A stretch of DNA of 64,000 bases from Ailurus styani. Taxonomy: Eukaryota > Chordata > Mammalia > Carnivora > Ailuridae. The stretch covers positions 536,699-600,698 of the forward strand of contig LNAC01000854.1 in NCBI GenBank assembly GCA_002007465.1, given 5' to 3'. The notes under the pieces were generated by a model that was given only the letters and a program-made list of their open reading frames with translations, searched no databases and was not told the DNA's origin. A program made the position numbers and the translations under genes. Below, one piece after another: positions 37,165-48,937 of the stretch; positions within the stretch are counted from its first letter, which is position 1, and each line of letters starts with the position of its first letter.

Positions 37165-37560
37165 GTCAGTGGAGTATATCAGAGAGGCTAGAAACAGATC
37201 CACATCCCAGATCAGATCCCTGATAACTGATTTTTGACAAAGCTGCAAAGGCAATACAGTGGGGACAGAATATCTTTATGACAGATGGTGCTGGAACAAC
37301 GGGACCTCCACATGCAAATGAAGGAATGTCAATCCATACCTTACATGTATACAGAAAATAAATCAAAGTGGATCACAGTTCTAATGTAAAACCTAAAACT
37401 ATAAAACTTCTCAAGAGAAAACATAAAAGGAAACTCTTGTAACCTTAGGCTAGATAAGATTTCTTAGATAAAACTCCAAAAGCAGAATCCATAACATAAA
37501 GGATGGATAAAGTGGACTTCGTCAAAATTTTAAAACTCTGTTCATCAAAAGAGTACTTCC
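37165..37560 (+). mobile_element. Old L1 ORF2 C-terminal fragment
   Basis: Contains GATGGTGCTGGAACAACGGG near 37284 and TCTCAAGAGAAAACATAAAA near 37410, the region coding for the ORF2 C-terminus. In an L1 this lies 5' of the sequence found just upstream at 36720-37160, so the two are separate insertions or rearranged. Confidence 0.82.
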
Positions 37561-37614
37561 CTGTAGTACCGAGTGTGAGAGGGAAGTAGAAGTATGAACT
37601 CGTGTTAACTGTAA

Positions 37615-37634
37615 ACACACACACACACACACAC
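37615..37634 (+). repeat. (AC)n microsatellite
   Basis: Ten AC units after a decayed L1 fragment. Confidence 0.95.
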
Positions 37635-38034
37635 AAACCAAAAAACCCACAATCCTAGCTTTCTCAAGTGAATCAACTTAGTAGCTACAAGCATTCCCTT
37701 TAACGCCCCAATTACGGTCTCTAAATATTATTTCTTATTAAAAGTGCCTTTTGGAGAAATTCCAAAACTCAGCTGGGAAATGGGCAAGATGAGCTGGGAA
37801 CATACTATAGAAATAGAAAGCAATAAAGTTATCAAAGACTAGTGGGTCTGTGTCTAAAGGATTCATTCAGGAGGCAAATTGAATGTGCTCCCCCGGCCAA
37901 AGACAGGACACTTTGAGCAGCAATAAGGATAATAATGAAACTGGATTGGTTATACCTATCGAATAAGATTAAATCCCAATATGCTTAAATCCTCAACAAA
38001 AACTAGCCAATCGGTGTTGAAGAATGTTATGGAA

Positions 38035-38940
38035 CTGGCAGAGTGGGGTGACTGCCGGGGATGCCTGACCGTCTGTCCCGATTAGCTCTCAGGGATCATG
38101 AAACCCTACTGCAGACACTGGATTTGAACAGCAACCATGACTGCGGGAAAGAGCAGCGAGATGCTGCAGCACAGTGACCAAAGAATGAGATGTATCCTGC
38201 AAGATGACCAAATCTTCAGTGGCACCTCCTTTAAGGTTTTTAATAAGAACACTAATTTAATCCTTTGTGACTGCGATGAATTCAGGAAGACCAAGCCAAA
38301 GACTGCGAAGCACCCAAAAAGTGAAGAAAAGTGGGATTTGGGTCTGGTGCTGCTACCTGGGGAAAACCTGGTTTCCATGACTGTGTAAGGACCACCCCCT
38401 AAAGGTACCAGCACCCCCAGGCACCACTTACTGCTCCTGCAGGAGCCCCCTGGGCTTGGCTGCTCCAATTCCCCATGGTCCTATGAGATTAGGAGGCCCC
38501 GTGTGAGGGGTTGGGGGCCATCCCAACAAGAAACGAAGGACTCTGCAGGGAAGAGGCACTGGAGCAGTGGCTGCAATTGCTGCTCATGCCAGGAGTGCTA
38601 GAGCCTCAACTCAAAGGATGGAGGACACCACCGTCCTGTAGGTTAAGCAACACCACCTGAAGGCTCCCCCATGGTATGGGTATGAGACCACCCATGGGCC
38701 CAACAGCTGCGCTTCCCCCTGCTCAAGGCATACCAACAGGCATGCCCCCTCTAAGAATGAGACCCCCTCTACCAGGAATTAGTGGTCCACCTCCCCCAAG
38801 AATGTATCCACCAAGACCCTACGATACTGCTGATCCTTCTAAGTCCCTTTTGTCTCTGCACTGTCTTATGAAACTGTGTAGAGGGTTTGTGAACTTTTGC
38901 TCCTTCTTTGCTGCATTGCATAAAGCAATTTAAAAAAAAA
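38035..38940 (+). pseudogene. SNRPN: SNRPN-like processed pseudogene (retrocopy)
   Basis: This is an intronless, decayed copy of the mRNA for small nuclear ribonucleoprotein N, an Sm-B/N core protein of spliceosomal snRNPs. The start codon is at 38137. The Sm-fold part is readable as [33 protein letters not shown] and [20 protein letters not shown] stop then follows at codon 84, with one extra codon after FSGT. The proline-rich tail reappears at 38676 (GMRPPMGP, then [16 protein letters not shown]) after frame disruptions, and the original stop codon is changed so that it reads through. The C-terminus and 3' UTR resemble SNRPN more than SNRPB. A poly-A run (38932-38942) and near-perfect 15-bp target-site duplications (38020-38034 and 38941-38955, 14 of 15 identical) show L1-mediated insertion. 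It sits antisense inside the TPK1 intron. The 5' leader at 38035-38085 resembles exon 1 of the SNURF-SNRPN transcript as I recall it. Confidence 0.9.
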
Positions 38941-39939
38941 AAGAATGTTAGGGAAACAATTCATTATTTTGAAAAATAGTAAATTAAGGGAAAAAGAATT
39001 AAGTGTATAGCCTGCCTTCCTTTACAGACTATTCCACAGGATAACCCAGTAGCTGGTCTGAGGGAAGCCTCTCTTTTGAGAGATAATTGAGGCAATCAGT
39101 GAAACAACTGTGCAGAATAGTTTAGTACTAGCATTGAGCAACTCCTCATCAGGTCATAGAGACGCACGATGATCATCAATGGCTACGACATCACAATAAA
39201 GAGCAATCAAATGTTGTGACATAGTATCAGCCATTTCAGAAATCCCCCCCCAATTTTTTAATGGTCTGATCACAGCTCTAGAATTAACTAAAAATTACAA
39301 AAATTCAAAGGAAAGTAGAAAGTAATGATACCACGCCATGCAATGAAACCAGACTGAAAATTCCATAAAACGAATGACAGAGTTTCTTCAAGGAAAATGT
39401 TGAGGAGTAAGGGGAATAAAAGGAGGAAGGAGAAGAAAAAGAGAAGTGGAGGCAGAGTCAGGTAAGGGGACCCGTTTAAAAGAACAACAAAAAACCAACC
39501 TACTGCACAGACAGGCCTTTTTTGGGTCCCTGATCATACAACTCACCATAAAAACATCTTAAAACAACAGAGGAAATGGAGGTAAACACTTTATTTCATC
39601 ACATTATTTTAAAATTGTTTTGGGTGTGAAAATGGGACTGTACTTATGGTTTTTAGATTTAGGGATATATGCAAAAATTTTTTAGTGGCCATGAAAGCAA
39701 TACACAATTTGCAAGGACATACAAACAAAAAGATAACTTAAACTAGGATGGTCTCTTATGTGATGAAAAGGGAATCCTAGAGGGAACAGGATTTGAATCA
39801 ACAGATCCTAATCAAAGAGTGAAACAAAATGACCAATGATGACACTATGCCTACAATTAATGATTAATTTGTTCAGCCCTTTCACTGAAAGCCCTAAGGA
39901 AAGAAAGCAAACAAACAAAAAAACTAGCTTTCATATACA

Positions 39940-40095
39940 TAGTCTTAAACATTTTAATTTTCATGAAAAGGACGTACATTATCATTCCAGTTGCACATGG
40001 AAAAACTGAGACTCAGTCTCGAGGAGCCACAGTCCAGTAAATGCCAGTCAGGACTCGAGCCTTCCACACAGAGTCAGAAGGCCTAGACAACACCT
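39940..40095 (-). mobile_element. MIR (inverted)
   Basis: Inverted MIR, as in CATGGAAAAACTGAGACTCA, then GAGTCAGAAGGCC after the usual CAGTCAGGACTCGAGCCTTC. Confidence 0.75.
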
Positions 40096-40984
40096 ACATG
40101 GGCATTGAGTAATTCAAAATTTTCAGACCTAACAAAGCAGAGGATGATAGACACCATGTGGCTTCTTCATATATTTGCTCATTAAATATCTATTCTATAA
40201 TTAACTATGATATACAGTCTCTTTCCAGTTTCCTTTGTGATGATTCTGAATGTTTCCTTTGAGTAGAATTCCTTTCCAAAAGAGCCTTGTTGTAATAACT
40301 TCTATTTTAGACATAAATGCAATTTTTCATATAAAAAGCATTGTAGATAAAAGGAAGAGAGGACAAGATTTGTAGCATTAATTTTTTTTAATGTTGCACA
40401 TCAACATTTTTATGCTAAGTAGTAAGTTAGAATTTGGTTCATAAAATTGTTTTAAATGAAGTGTGTATTAAAGATAAGACAAATTTAAAGAAATATGCAC
40501 TATTTGGTTTTAGAAATGAAATTCTTTATGGCAGCTTACTGGATGGTATGCAGTATTAAGTGTTAGAGCTAATAACTTGTAGCCATATTTAACACTATTT
40601 AAAATCGTGTTATGAATGGGCCTGCAATGAACTGGTGCTTATAAGGGCAGGAATCTTTGCATCTAAGGGGTAAGTTCAACGAACAGAATGTAAGGTCTGT
40701 GTACAGAGTTGTAGCTGTGGCCTATCAGTCTAGGTTTCTATCACTGAAAACAGCCCCAGTTGGTTCTTCTCATGGACAGAGTAACGTAGCAGTTAGTAGG
40801 AGTACAGAGCAGTACATACGCAGGCAGAATGCCTGTGAGTGTGACCCTGTGTGACCTGCGTGTGGCACGTAATGTGCCGCTTCTCCAGGCTTCCATGATA
40901 TTCTGTATATATTTGTACTACCAAACTTATTTTATTTTACGGTGAAATCATGATCTATTTAATGATGATGCTATTAGCTCTCTG

Positions 40985-41080
40985 AGAGGGATGTATTCCT
41001 CTTCGGTCCAGCAATTTGTAAATACCTGATACAAATAAGTCTTTAATAATATGTTGGTTGAATGAATATATGAAAAAACT
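40985..41080 (+). mobile_element. L2 terminal fragment
   Basis: Ends GTCTTTAATAATATGTTGGT then TGAATGAATATATG, resembling the L2 terminus. Confidence 0.5.
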
Positions 41081-41656
41081 TGTCCAAGTCCTTCTATTTT
41101 TCACAAGGCTTACTCTGCTCTGGGAAATATTTTAGACTGTGAAATATGTTCAGAAAAAAATATTAAGCTCTAATCATAGCTTTTCAATTACTATTATCAA
41201 AATTTCAAAGAGTGCCCACTTCTTAATAGCCTAGCTTCACCCATGAGAAAATAAATCCTTCTCCACCGTCCCCTGAGCAGCATTTTTGTACATTAACCTT
41301 CCCTGATAAAATAAGACCAATGTTCCATACTCTGTGCCTTTTACCTTGAGGGCTTCTGGTTAGGAGTGAAATTGGCTTCCTATCATTAGACAATTGGAAA
41401 GGCCAGCATGTATGTAATTAATCAATTTTGAGGCTCCTCTATCAACATGACTTTTTCCAAAAAGAAAAGACTCTGATTCATTATCATTACTACCTCAACT
41501 GTAATAGAGTACTCTTCTTTGATAAGAAAACTGATTGTGCCATTCATTTCTATTTAAAAACACATACACTCTACAAAGGGTGGCAGGGAAGCCTAATTCT
41601 CTGTTATAAAAAATTATGCGATATTTATAGGCTATGTTTAATGAGTTTGTCTTTTT

Positions 41657-41852
41657 TTTTTTTTTTTTTTTGAGACAGAGAGAGAGAGTGTGCACAGTTG
41701 GGGGGTGGGTACAGAGGGAGAAAGAGAATCTTAAGCAGGCTCCACACCCAGTGTGGAGTCCAACGCAGGGCTTGATCTCATGACACTGAGATCGTGACCT
41801 GAGCCAAAATCAAGAGATGGATGCTTAACTGACTGAGCCATCCAGGTGCCCC
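41657..41852 (-). mobile_element. CAN-type SINE with target-site duplication
   Basis: Inverted SINE with a long T-run. Flanking 17-bp repeats AATGAGTTTGTCTTTTT (41640-41656) and AATGAGTTTATCTTTTT (41853-41869) differ at one base. Confidence 0.94.
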
Positions 41853-42019
41853 AATGAGTTTATCTTTTTAAATTCTTTCTTCTACACTGAATGGCATCAT
41901 ACCAAGTGCACAAATCATGTAAGTGGAAACAGAATCATGGAGTGGAGAAAGCTAAAGCATCAGTCTGACACAGATTTGGAATGTGGTTTTAATATCAAGG
42001 AGTGAAATAACCCCTGAAA

Positions 42020-42110
42020 GTAAATTCATCTTTTTAAGACCCAGTTTGCTCATCTTTAAAATGGGTCATATTGTCTCCACCTCATAGGTGTCTTGAGAGC
42101 AAAACAGGTC
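42020..42110 (+). mobile_element. MIR fragment
   Basis: AGTTTGCTCATCTTTAAAAT, GGGTCATATTGTCTCCACCT then CATAGGTGTCTTGAGAG. Confidence 0.75.
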
Positions 42111-42179
42111 TCAAATGGGAAAGTGCATGGAACCACCTGAGGAATATTTTCAAAATATACACAGGTACAATTCAAAGAA

Positions 42180-42610
42180 CTGCCTAATCTGAATTTCCAG
42201 TATGTTCAAAAAGCTACACATGGACAAATGACAGTACATTTAGATATGTCCTCACAATCGTCATAATAAAGGAATGAGGATGATCTCTATTGCTGAACAG
42301 AGTGGTTTCCAAAATATATTATGTGGAAAAAAAGGAGGTACAGACAGATGTGTATAGTATGCTAAATTTCATATAAAAAGGGGGAAATGAGAAAATGTGT
42401 ACATATTTGTTTTGGTTTTGCTTTTATTTTTTGCAAGAATATAAAAGATTCTGAAGGAGGATGGTGGTGGTGAGGAAGACAGGAATAAAAGCAAGACCTC
42501 TCCTGAGGGTATCTTTTATCAAGCTTTGCCTTTAGGCTATGTAATTACTATAAAACATTTTAAGTAATAAAAAAATAAGGTCTTATAACATCAAATCAAC
42601 TGCAACAAAT
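42180..42610 (+). mobile_element. Old L1/HAL1-like 3' fragment
   Basis: AATGAGGATGATCTCTATTG, then GTGTATAGTATGCTAAATTT, AAAAAGGGGGAAATGAGAAA and a distal low-complexity region resemble old L1 or HAL1 3' ends. Subfamily uncertain. Confidence 0.6.
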
Positions 42611-42970
42611 GAGCCTAACATTATATTAAATAGGCAGCATAACCACAGAAAGAACAAATTTTAATATTTAAAGTGAGAAATTTTAGATGGAGTACTCTGG
42701 CTGGGATATAATTTAAAGACTTAAAGACAGACCTACAAAGAAATCTTAAATTTCACACAGGAGCTTTACTGTTAGTAGTAATGTGGGTATTATAAATCTG
42801 AAACTAGTTACTATATACTATAGTATAATACAAGTATAGTATTTCAAGCCAGGATTTTGGGCCGGTGGCGGGGGGGGGAGTGGTGTTAAAGAAATAAAAA
42901 TACAAAATAAAAGTTTGAAAACTACACATTATAACTGAATTCAAAATATCAGTGTGAACCCATGATTTAT

Positions 42971-42992
42971 ACACATACACACACACACACAC
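42971..42992 (+). repeat. (AC)n microsatellite
   Basis: AC repeat with one AT interruption. Confidence 0.9.
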
Positions 42993-43325
42993 CTTTTTGT
43001 TGTTTCTTAGTTCTGTTTACTGAAAAAGTCTAAAAGCACCAGAGCAGCAATAAGCACATCTGTTGCCTGGATCTTGGTTTCTAAATATCCTCCTCCATGT
43101 TGAAGTATTTAGGATAATGTGATGTAATATCTGCAACTTACTTTCAGATGGTTACCAGAAGAAAAAAGTCTATACATAGATAGAATGCACATGATTAAAT
43201 GCTTAAAAAATTACAAATGGTTGGAATGTGTTGTTCATCATACTAGTCTTTCAAATTCTCTGTAAATATGACTCTTTCCGTAACAAAAAAAGGTGACTAA
43301 GGAAATAAAGATATGCAGATGATTT

Positions 43326-43512
43326 TTTCTTTTTAGATTTTATTTTTTTGACAGAGAGAGAGATCACAAGTAGTCAGAGAGGGAGGGAGAGGGTGGGCGG
43401 GGGGGGGGAGCAGGCTCCCTGCTGAGCAGAGAGCCGGATGCAGGGCTGGATCCCAGGATCATGACCTGAGCTGAAGGCAGAGGCTTAACCCACTGAGCCA
43501 CCCAGGCGCCCC
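43326..43512 (-). mobile_element. CAN-type SINE with target-site duplication
   Basis: Inverted SINE with a G-run inside its GA-rich body and head CCACCCAGGCGCCCC. A perfect 14-bp repeat, TATGCAGATGATTT, lies at 43312-43325 and 43513-43526. Confidence 0.95.
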
Positions 43513-43734
43513 TATGCAGATGATTTCAGTGCCTACTCCTGAGTAAGCCACTCTCCATGTGTAGTTAGTGCTTGCAACTGGTTACTTTCCCTCATTTCTT
43601 TGGAGCCCTCCAGATGGATCCACTGAAATTCAGAGTAGGCATGAATTTTAACAGAAGGCTATAAAGCAAATGGCGCAAGAGTAGGATTCAGAAAATTCCT
43701 AGACTATCCATGGATGTACCATACTCTTACAACA

Positions 43735-43870
43735 TTGCTCTAGGCAAAGTTTCCTCACCTGAGAAACAGAAACAATGAACACAAGTGCTCTGTTTACGAG
43801 GACTACTGGAGAGTCAAGTGAGATGATGCTGACGGGATGTATACATGTTAAAAGCTATCTAACTCTACAA
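43735..43870 (+). mobile_element. MIR fragment
   Basis: AGTTTCCTCACCTGAGAAAC, a CAAGTGAGATGATGCTGACG segment and ATGTTAAAAGC suggest MIR. Moderately diverged. Confidence 0.6.
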
Positions 43871-44442
43871 TTATTAAAATATAATTTTCCAAGCTTTCAG
43901 GTACAGAGGCTATTTTATAATTCATACATGGCTCTTAGGAAATTCCAGAGGTATGCAGTTCAGAGGTAATAGTATGTCTTTGACACTGAGACCATCTAAT
44001 CTACTTGATATCACACAAGTAGTATCTCAGTCTACTTCAGAAGACAATATGGGATTGGGACATCTTTGATGCTATTCTCTGTCAAAGTAGGTTTAATCCT
44101 CTTTGTCATTTGTAGCTAATCCTAGGTTATACTCTTCTTTGCTAACTTGGTTCCTAATTCTGATGCATTTTTATAAATTTCACTGTTAAACTATTCCATA
44201 TGCATGTAAGTCAAATATAATTCTGATCATGACAAAGTTATGAAAGATTAAGTAGACCCGTTTAAAAGACAACTATGTAGGATAGTGGTTTTCAAAAAAA
44301 AAAAAAGGAAGAAAAAAGAAATCCGCCCCAGTTGACCAGAGAGACAGAACACTTACTTTCCGTCCTCTCAGTAAGACTGGCTTTGGCTTAGTAGTGCTGA
44401 GATTCCTGGCATGTGTGCATGCATGCACATGTATGTTACATG

Positions 44443-44463
44443 CAGTGTGTGTGTATGTGTGTG
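44443..44463 (+). repeat. (GT)n microsatellite
   Basis: GT repeat with one AT interruption, preceded by ATGC/CATG-rich sequence. Confidence 0.85.
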
Positions 44464-46597
44464 TAGAAGGGCAAGGCACCTTATGCCATTCCTTGGAAGA
44501 GCTTCATAATATCCAGCAGGGTAAATGCATGGTTTAAATAAATTCCCTCAAATCCCAGCCCTTCTAGCTGAGCTTTATTTTGATATGTTTTCCACTTTTT
44601 CTTCACTTTCAGTTTTGATCATTTTGGGAACAAACAAGATCAAAATGCTCCCAAATTCAGGAGGAAAAAAAATCTTAATTGGATAAGAAGTCATACCACC
44701 CAGCTGGAGCCGTAGGAAGCCCTTTATACAGAAACCTTCACTTGTGCCAATCTTCTTCCCACAGGCTCATTTCATTTCCCTGCTGGTAACACTCAGATCA
44801 CTTCACAGTTCATTGATACCGCATTGGCAACCTTTTGTTTTCAATCAAAGGGAGATGCTGAAGCAACGCCCAATTGAACTAAGTCTACATGACACAGTGT
44901 GCTGTGTCCTTGCCACAGAGGACTATGGAAGGGGAGCTAAAGGAAACTGACACCTAGCATCCAATATCCCATTACGTTACCTACAATTGGATTATGATGA
45001 GTTACGATGATGGAGCTCACACAAATGCTGATGCTGTCTTTTCTATTGTTCTACCCCGCACACAGCATGCTTACGAATCGCATCCAGTCTCCAAAACTGA
45101 TTCTGTCACTTCTGGTTGAAAACGAAAGGCCAATGTTCAAATAAGTTTTTAAACAGTTTCCACAGAGGCTGAATCTGATATTTCCTCCCTTGTTCCCTTG
45201 GAATCACTGGGGGATCACCATAGGTTTTTGCTGATGGGCCATCTCTCCGTAAACCCTCCTAAGTGTTAGACTCCTATAAGGTTAAAGAACTTGTAAGCTG
45301 TACGGATGAGTGGTGGGTATCAGGCTGCTGTTGCATGCCTTTCCCTCTGAGACTTCACTGTAGCCAGGCTGCCTTCAAACCTACCAGCCCTGACACCATC
45401 GTCCTCAAGGGTAGAAATATACCCGCAGCCACCGAAAACACCCATCACTCCCTCAAATGAGCTTTCGAGGAACTAGGAAGAAAGCACAGGCCAGAAGAGA
45501 AAAAAGTGGACTAAGTCACAGCCTAGGACGTCCAGCCACCCTGTATTTTATAAGTGGAGGCAATCATGAACAATTGCTATGGGAATAATATATTTAAATC
45601 GTCTAAAACTTCCTATTTATTTGGATTTGGCTAGCATCTGATGAACTAAGTGTGATCATTATTTCATCTTTGATCACAAATACATAATTGTAATATTTTT
45701 AAGGTTTAGAAAATGAAAAAAGTTGTAATTTAGTAATTTTTGTCTTATGGATAGACTGTTGTGGGTCCATAGGAGAAAAAAGATTTTAGAAAGTCATGAA
45801 AATGATCCAGATGAGGGAAGTTCAGAAAGGCAAAATTGGAAATTCTGTGTAGAAGTCAGAAAATTTGAGCAGGGCTTTAAGAGGGTGACTTAAAAATTAT
45901 TTGTGGCACAGGCAAGCAGTGGTTGTGGTCAGTTTGGAAAACAACTGATGGACCAATTTCTTAGGTTATGTAACACTGAGAAGGTGATAGACCAGAAAGA
46001 GGGAGATTTCAAGGTCAAACTCAAAGCTTCACACTTAGGCCCTGACCAAGGTGCCCACGCAGGGGAGGGGCCACCAAGACTGGGGAGCTGGGGGCAGGCC
46101 AGGAAGAGAAGACAGACTTGAAACAGGTTGAAAAGTACTTCACCAGCATTGAGCTATACAGTCAGGGCCCATCACTGTGCAAGCCATCTTACAAAAGCAC
46201 AGCATGGCAGCTGCACTTCTGCTCACTCCGGGACAGAAAGGTATAATCCCCAACATGCATGTTCTGGTTTTGTTTAGCTTGGAAAATGGCCTAACCAAAA
46301 TAATTTTATAAGTCATCATTACTTCCCAGGTTAGTCCCCCAAATTCAACTGCTGTGAGTGAACAGTGAGAAAGGGTTAGCAAGAGCAGTAGATTTTTAAT
46401 CCCTTCCTATTTAGTAATCAACTCCAAATAATCTGGTTTCTATCCGTGTTTTGCCATGAAAACGGTACCTGATCAAGTTTCTTCTGAGCTGCCAAACTTA
46501 GTCTTTTATATTCTCAACACCTTAGACTCCACTCCAAATTTTTAATTATCAATGTATATGTTGATGGTTCTCAAGGTATATCACCAGGTCAAGCTAT

Positions 46598-46670
46598 ATG
46601 TATGTGTGTGTGTGTATAAGTTGAGTAGAATCATAAACACCCCCCCCCACACACACATACACACACATAA
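46598..46670 (+). repeat. Compound GT ... C-run ... CA repeat
   Basis: A TATGTGTGTGTGTGT tract, 25 bases of unique sequence, then a nine-C run and CACACACATACACACACAT. The two tracts are partly complementary and could pair. Confidence 0.85.
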
Positions 46671-47401
46671 GAATTGCCTAAAAGGAGAGTTTATAGATAT
46701 CTATGTATCTATATTTAAGCACTTGTACATAGTTTCAAAGACAGATCAATCTCTGTGTCCCAGAGACTGATCAACTTCCTATCTTCACATGTTTTTCTCA
46801 TATTCTCTATTTTAAAGAAAGACAGCAAGCAACTCCCTAATCCAGAATCCTAGTCATTACACTGATTCCCCTCCATGTTCCTCCAAAGACAACTTTCGAG
46901 CACACATCCCAGGGAACTCCATCAGCAAAGTGAAGTTGACTTATTCACCATTTCTTTTTTGGATTTCTAAGAGTTGAATGGCGTCCGTCTCTTACCTCAC
47001 CAATTTATCCTCCATATTGCTACCACATTAAACACTCTAAATGGTAATCTAATGCCATTCCCTTAATAAAGATGCTTAATACCTGAGCTCTGCCATCAAT
47101 ACAAAGACCATCTACCTGAAATTGCAAACAAGTCCCTCTATCTTTTGTACCTCTAGCTGCATCTCCTGTGGCTCCCAAGGATCTAGCAATTGTGCCAAGT
47201 TCTCCCAGGTTGTCTTGCACCTCACACTCCTACCACATTAAATGTCTTTATTCATCTCTGTTTGCCTAACTCCCCATCAGATGTTATCTCCCCTGAGAAA
47301 CTATCTCCATGATCACCACCAACCCTGACCCTAATCTGGATTAGATGCTCTTTCCATGCCGTTCTCATAGCTCTCAGTGTTTTGCTTTGTTTTGCTTTTC
47401 T

Positions 47402-47748
47402 TTTTTTTTTTTTTTAAAGGAAGCTCCACACCCAGCATGGAGCCCAACACAGGGCTTGAACTTTTTTTTTTTTTTTTTAAAGATTTTATTTATTTGACTG
47501 ACAGAGAGAAAGATCACTAGTAGGCAGAGAGGTAAGCAGAGGGAAAGGGGGAAGCAGGCTCCCTACTGAGCAGAGAGCCCAATGTGGGCTCCATCCCAGG
47601 ACCCTGAGATCATGACCTGAGCAGAAGACAGAGGCTTTAACCCACTGAGCCACCCAGGCACCCCAGGGCCTGAACTTTTGACCCTGAGATCAAAACCTGA
47701 GCTGAGATCAACAGCCAGAAGCTTAACCAACAGAGCCACCCAGGCACC
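47402..47748 (-). mobile_element. Old CAN-type SINE split by a younger SINE
   Basis: An older inverted SINE is present as two parts. The tail-side part is about 47402-47465. The head-side part, 47665-47748, ends GAGCCACCCAGGCACCC. The parts join at the target-site duplication of the younger SINE inserted at 47466-47664. The whole sits in L2 sequence. Confidence 0.9.
47466..47664 (-). mobile_element. Young CAN-type SINE nested in an older SINE
   Basis: Inverted SINE (T-run, AAAGATTTTATTTATTTGAC, GGCAGAGAGG body, head CCACCCAGGCACCCC). It is flanked by AGGGCTTGAACTTTT (47451-47465) and AGGGCCTGAACTTTT (47665-47679). The duplicated sequence belongs to the host SINE. Confidence 0.95.
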
Positions 47749-48689
47749 CTGCACTCACTATATTCTTGTAACAGATTTCTGAATTTTGTAGTTTATTCTT
47801 CTGGCTCTTCCACTGAACTATAAGCAGTGGAACAGAAGTTGTTTGCTTTATTTCCACATTCTCACTGCCTACAACAGTATCTACTACATAACAGGTGTTA
47901 GAAGAATGTTTGTTGATGAAATATTCTATGCAGTAAATCAACAAAACAGAACACAATACCTATAAAATAAACTCTTTATGAATGTGTGGTTTAACTTCTT
48001 AGTTACATAAAATTAGTTTAATTAAACATGGATAAAAGCATAAAGGAAATATTTCTAAGGCAATCTAAAGAGGACATTAGGGCACTTAGAAAAATGAGAA
48101 TTGTATAGCTCTAGAATTTTGTTGTCTTATTGCTCATTAAAATGTCATGTTTTCATAATAACATAATAAGACTAACACAATGTTCTAAACAAGATAGGTT
48201 TTGGTTTATAATTTTAAAATGCCCTGTAGAGGAGGAAGGGGAACAGCACACAGAAGAAGAGAAGGGGAGAACGGGCACAGAAACATTTTCCCTAGAAAGC
48301 TGGGCAAGGTTTGAAGTGAGGGAAAGAGGAGGAAGCGTCAGGAAGAGGTTTGGGTGTGTCTGTCTGTATCCCACATGGAGAAGCTGCTGCCCTGGCCCAG
48401 CAGAGCAGAGAAGCCGAAGAAAGAGAGTGAGTAAGGCTGGGGACACAGTGAGAAGGCAGACTGTTGAGGTCAGACACTGAGTGGCAGGACTCTCCCAGAA
48501 AAGCAAGTTCAGGCAGGTGAACGGCAGAGGAAGGCACGGGTGTTAGCACTTGGTGTTATGGAAGAGGAAAGAGAGGGCTCAGCACGACAGCCCATCCTTA
48601 GAGAGGAGATGCCTGGTGGTCCTTTTCAGATCACTGTTGCCTGAGATCTACCTCATGCTTAGCATCCATTTTCTTTCAAAAAAACACCG

Positions 48690-48785
48690 TGTACAACCTT
48701 GGGCAAGTCACTTTCCCTTTAAGTCCCTGCAATTGTTTATCCATAAAACAATCTTTAAGGTTTTATACCATTACACTAATATTTA
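48690..48785 (+). mobile_element. MIR fragment
   Basis: ACCTTGGGCAAGTCACTTTC followed by TTATCCATAAAACAATC is MIR core-like sequence. Confidence 0.6.
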
Positions 48786-48807
48786 ATGGTTCTATGCTAC
48801 TATATAG

Positions 48808-48937
48808 TTTTGTTTTGTTTTTTAAAATAGGCTCCATACCCAGCTGGGAGCCCATGGTGGGGCTTGAATTTACGACCCTGAGATCAAGACCTGAACTAAG
48901 ATCAAGAGCTGAACACTAGACAGCCACCCAGATGCCC
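48808..48937 (-). mobile_element. Old CAN-type SINE
   Basis: Inverted diverged SINE (AAATAGGCTCCATACCCAG .. GCCACCCAGATGCCCC). Flanking repeats CTACTATATAG (48797-48807) and CTACTATACAG (48938-48948) are a probable target-site duplication with one mismatch. Confidence 0.87.

Larger units (their letters stand above)
38956..41639. other. TPK1 intron, few old repeats
   Basis: MIR at 39940-40095 and an L2 end near 40985-41080. Otherwise no gene or repeat recognised. Confidence 0.5.
43871..46979. other. TPK1 intron, mostly unique
   Basis: Microsatellites at 44443 and 46598. Short frames at 44744, 45263 and 45903 carry no recognised motif. Confidence 0.5.
46980..47915 (+). mobile_element. L2 element interrupted by nested SINEs
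   Basis: L2-like sequence runs from about 46980 to 47401, with an AGCTGCATCTCCTGTGGCTC segment and CAGATGTTATCTCCCCTGAG. It resumes at 47749 with ACTCACTATATTCTTGTAAC and ends near ACAGGTGTTAGAAGAATGTT. The interruption is the SINE-in-SINE block at 47402-47748. Confidence 0.75.

Noticed and set aside
38106..38468. 120-codon minus-strand open frame
   Set aside because: Antisense to the SNRPN pseudogene, without motifs of its own.
7685..47664. Interspersed near-identical repeats as a possible CRISPR-like or regulatory array
   Set aside because: The units are SINEs in both orientations at irregular spacing with target-site duplications, not an array.
48130..48550. Frames of 116-117 codons on both strands
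   Set aside because: Purine-rich composition lowers stop frequency. No start context, motif or splice support.
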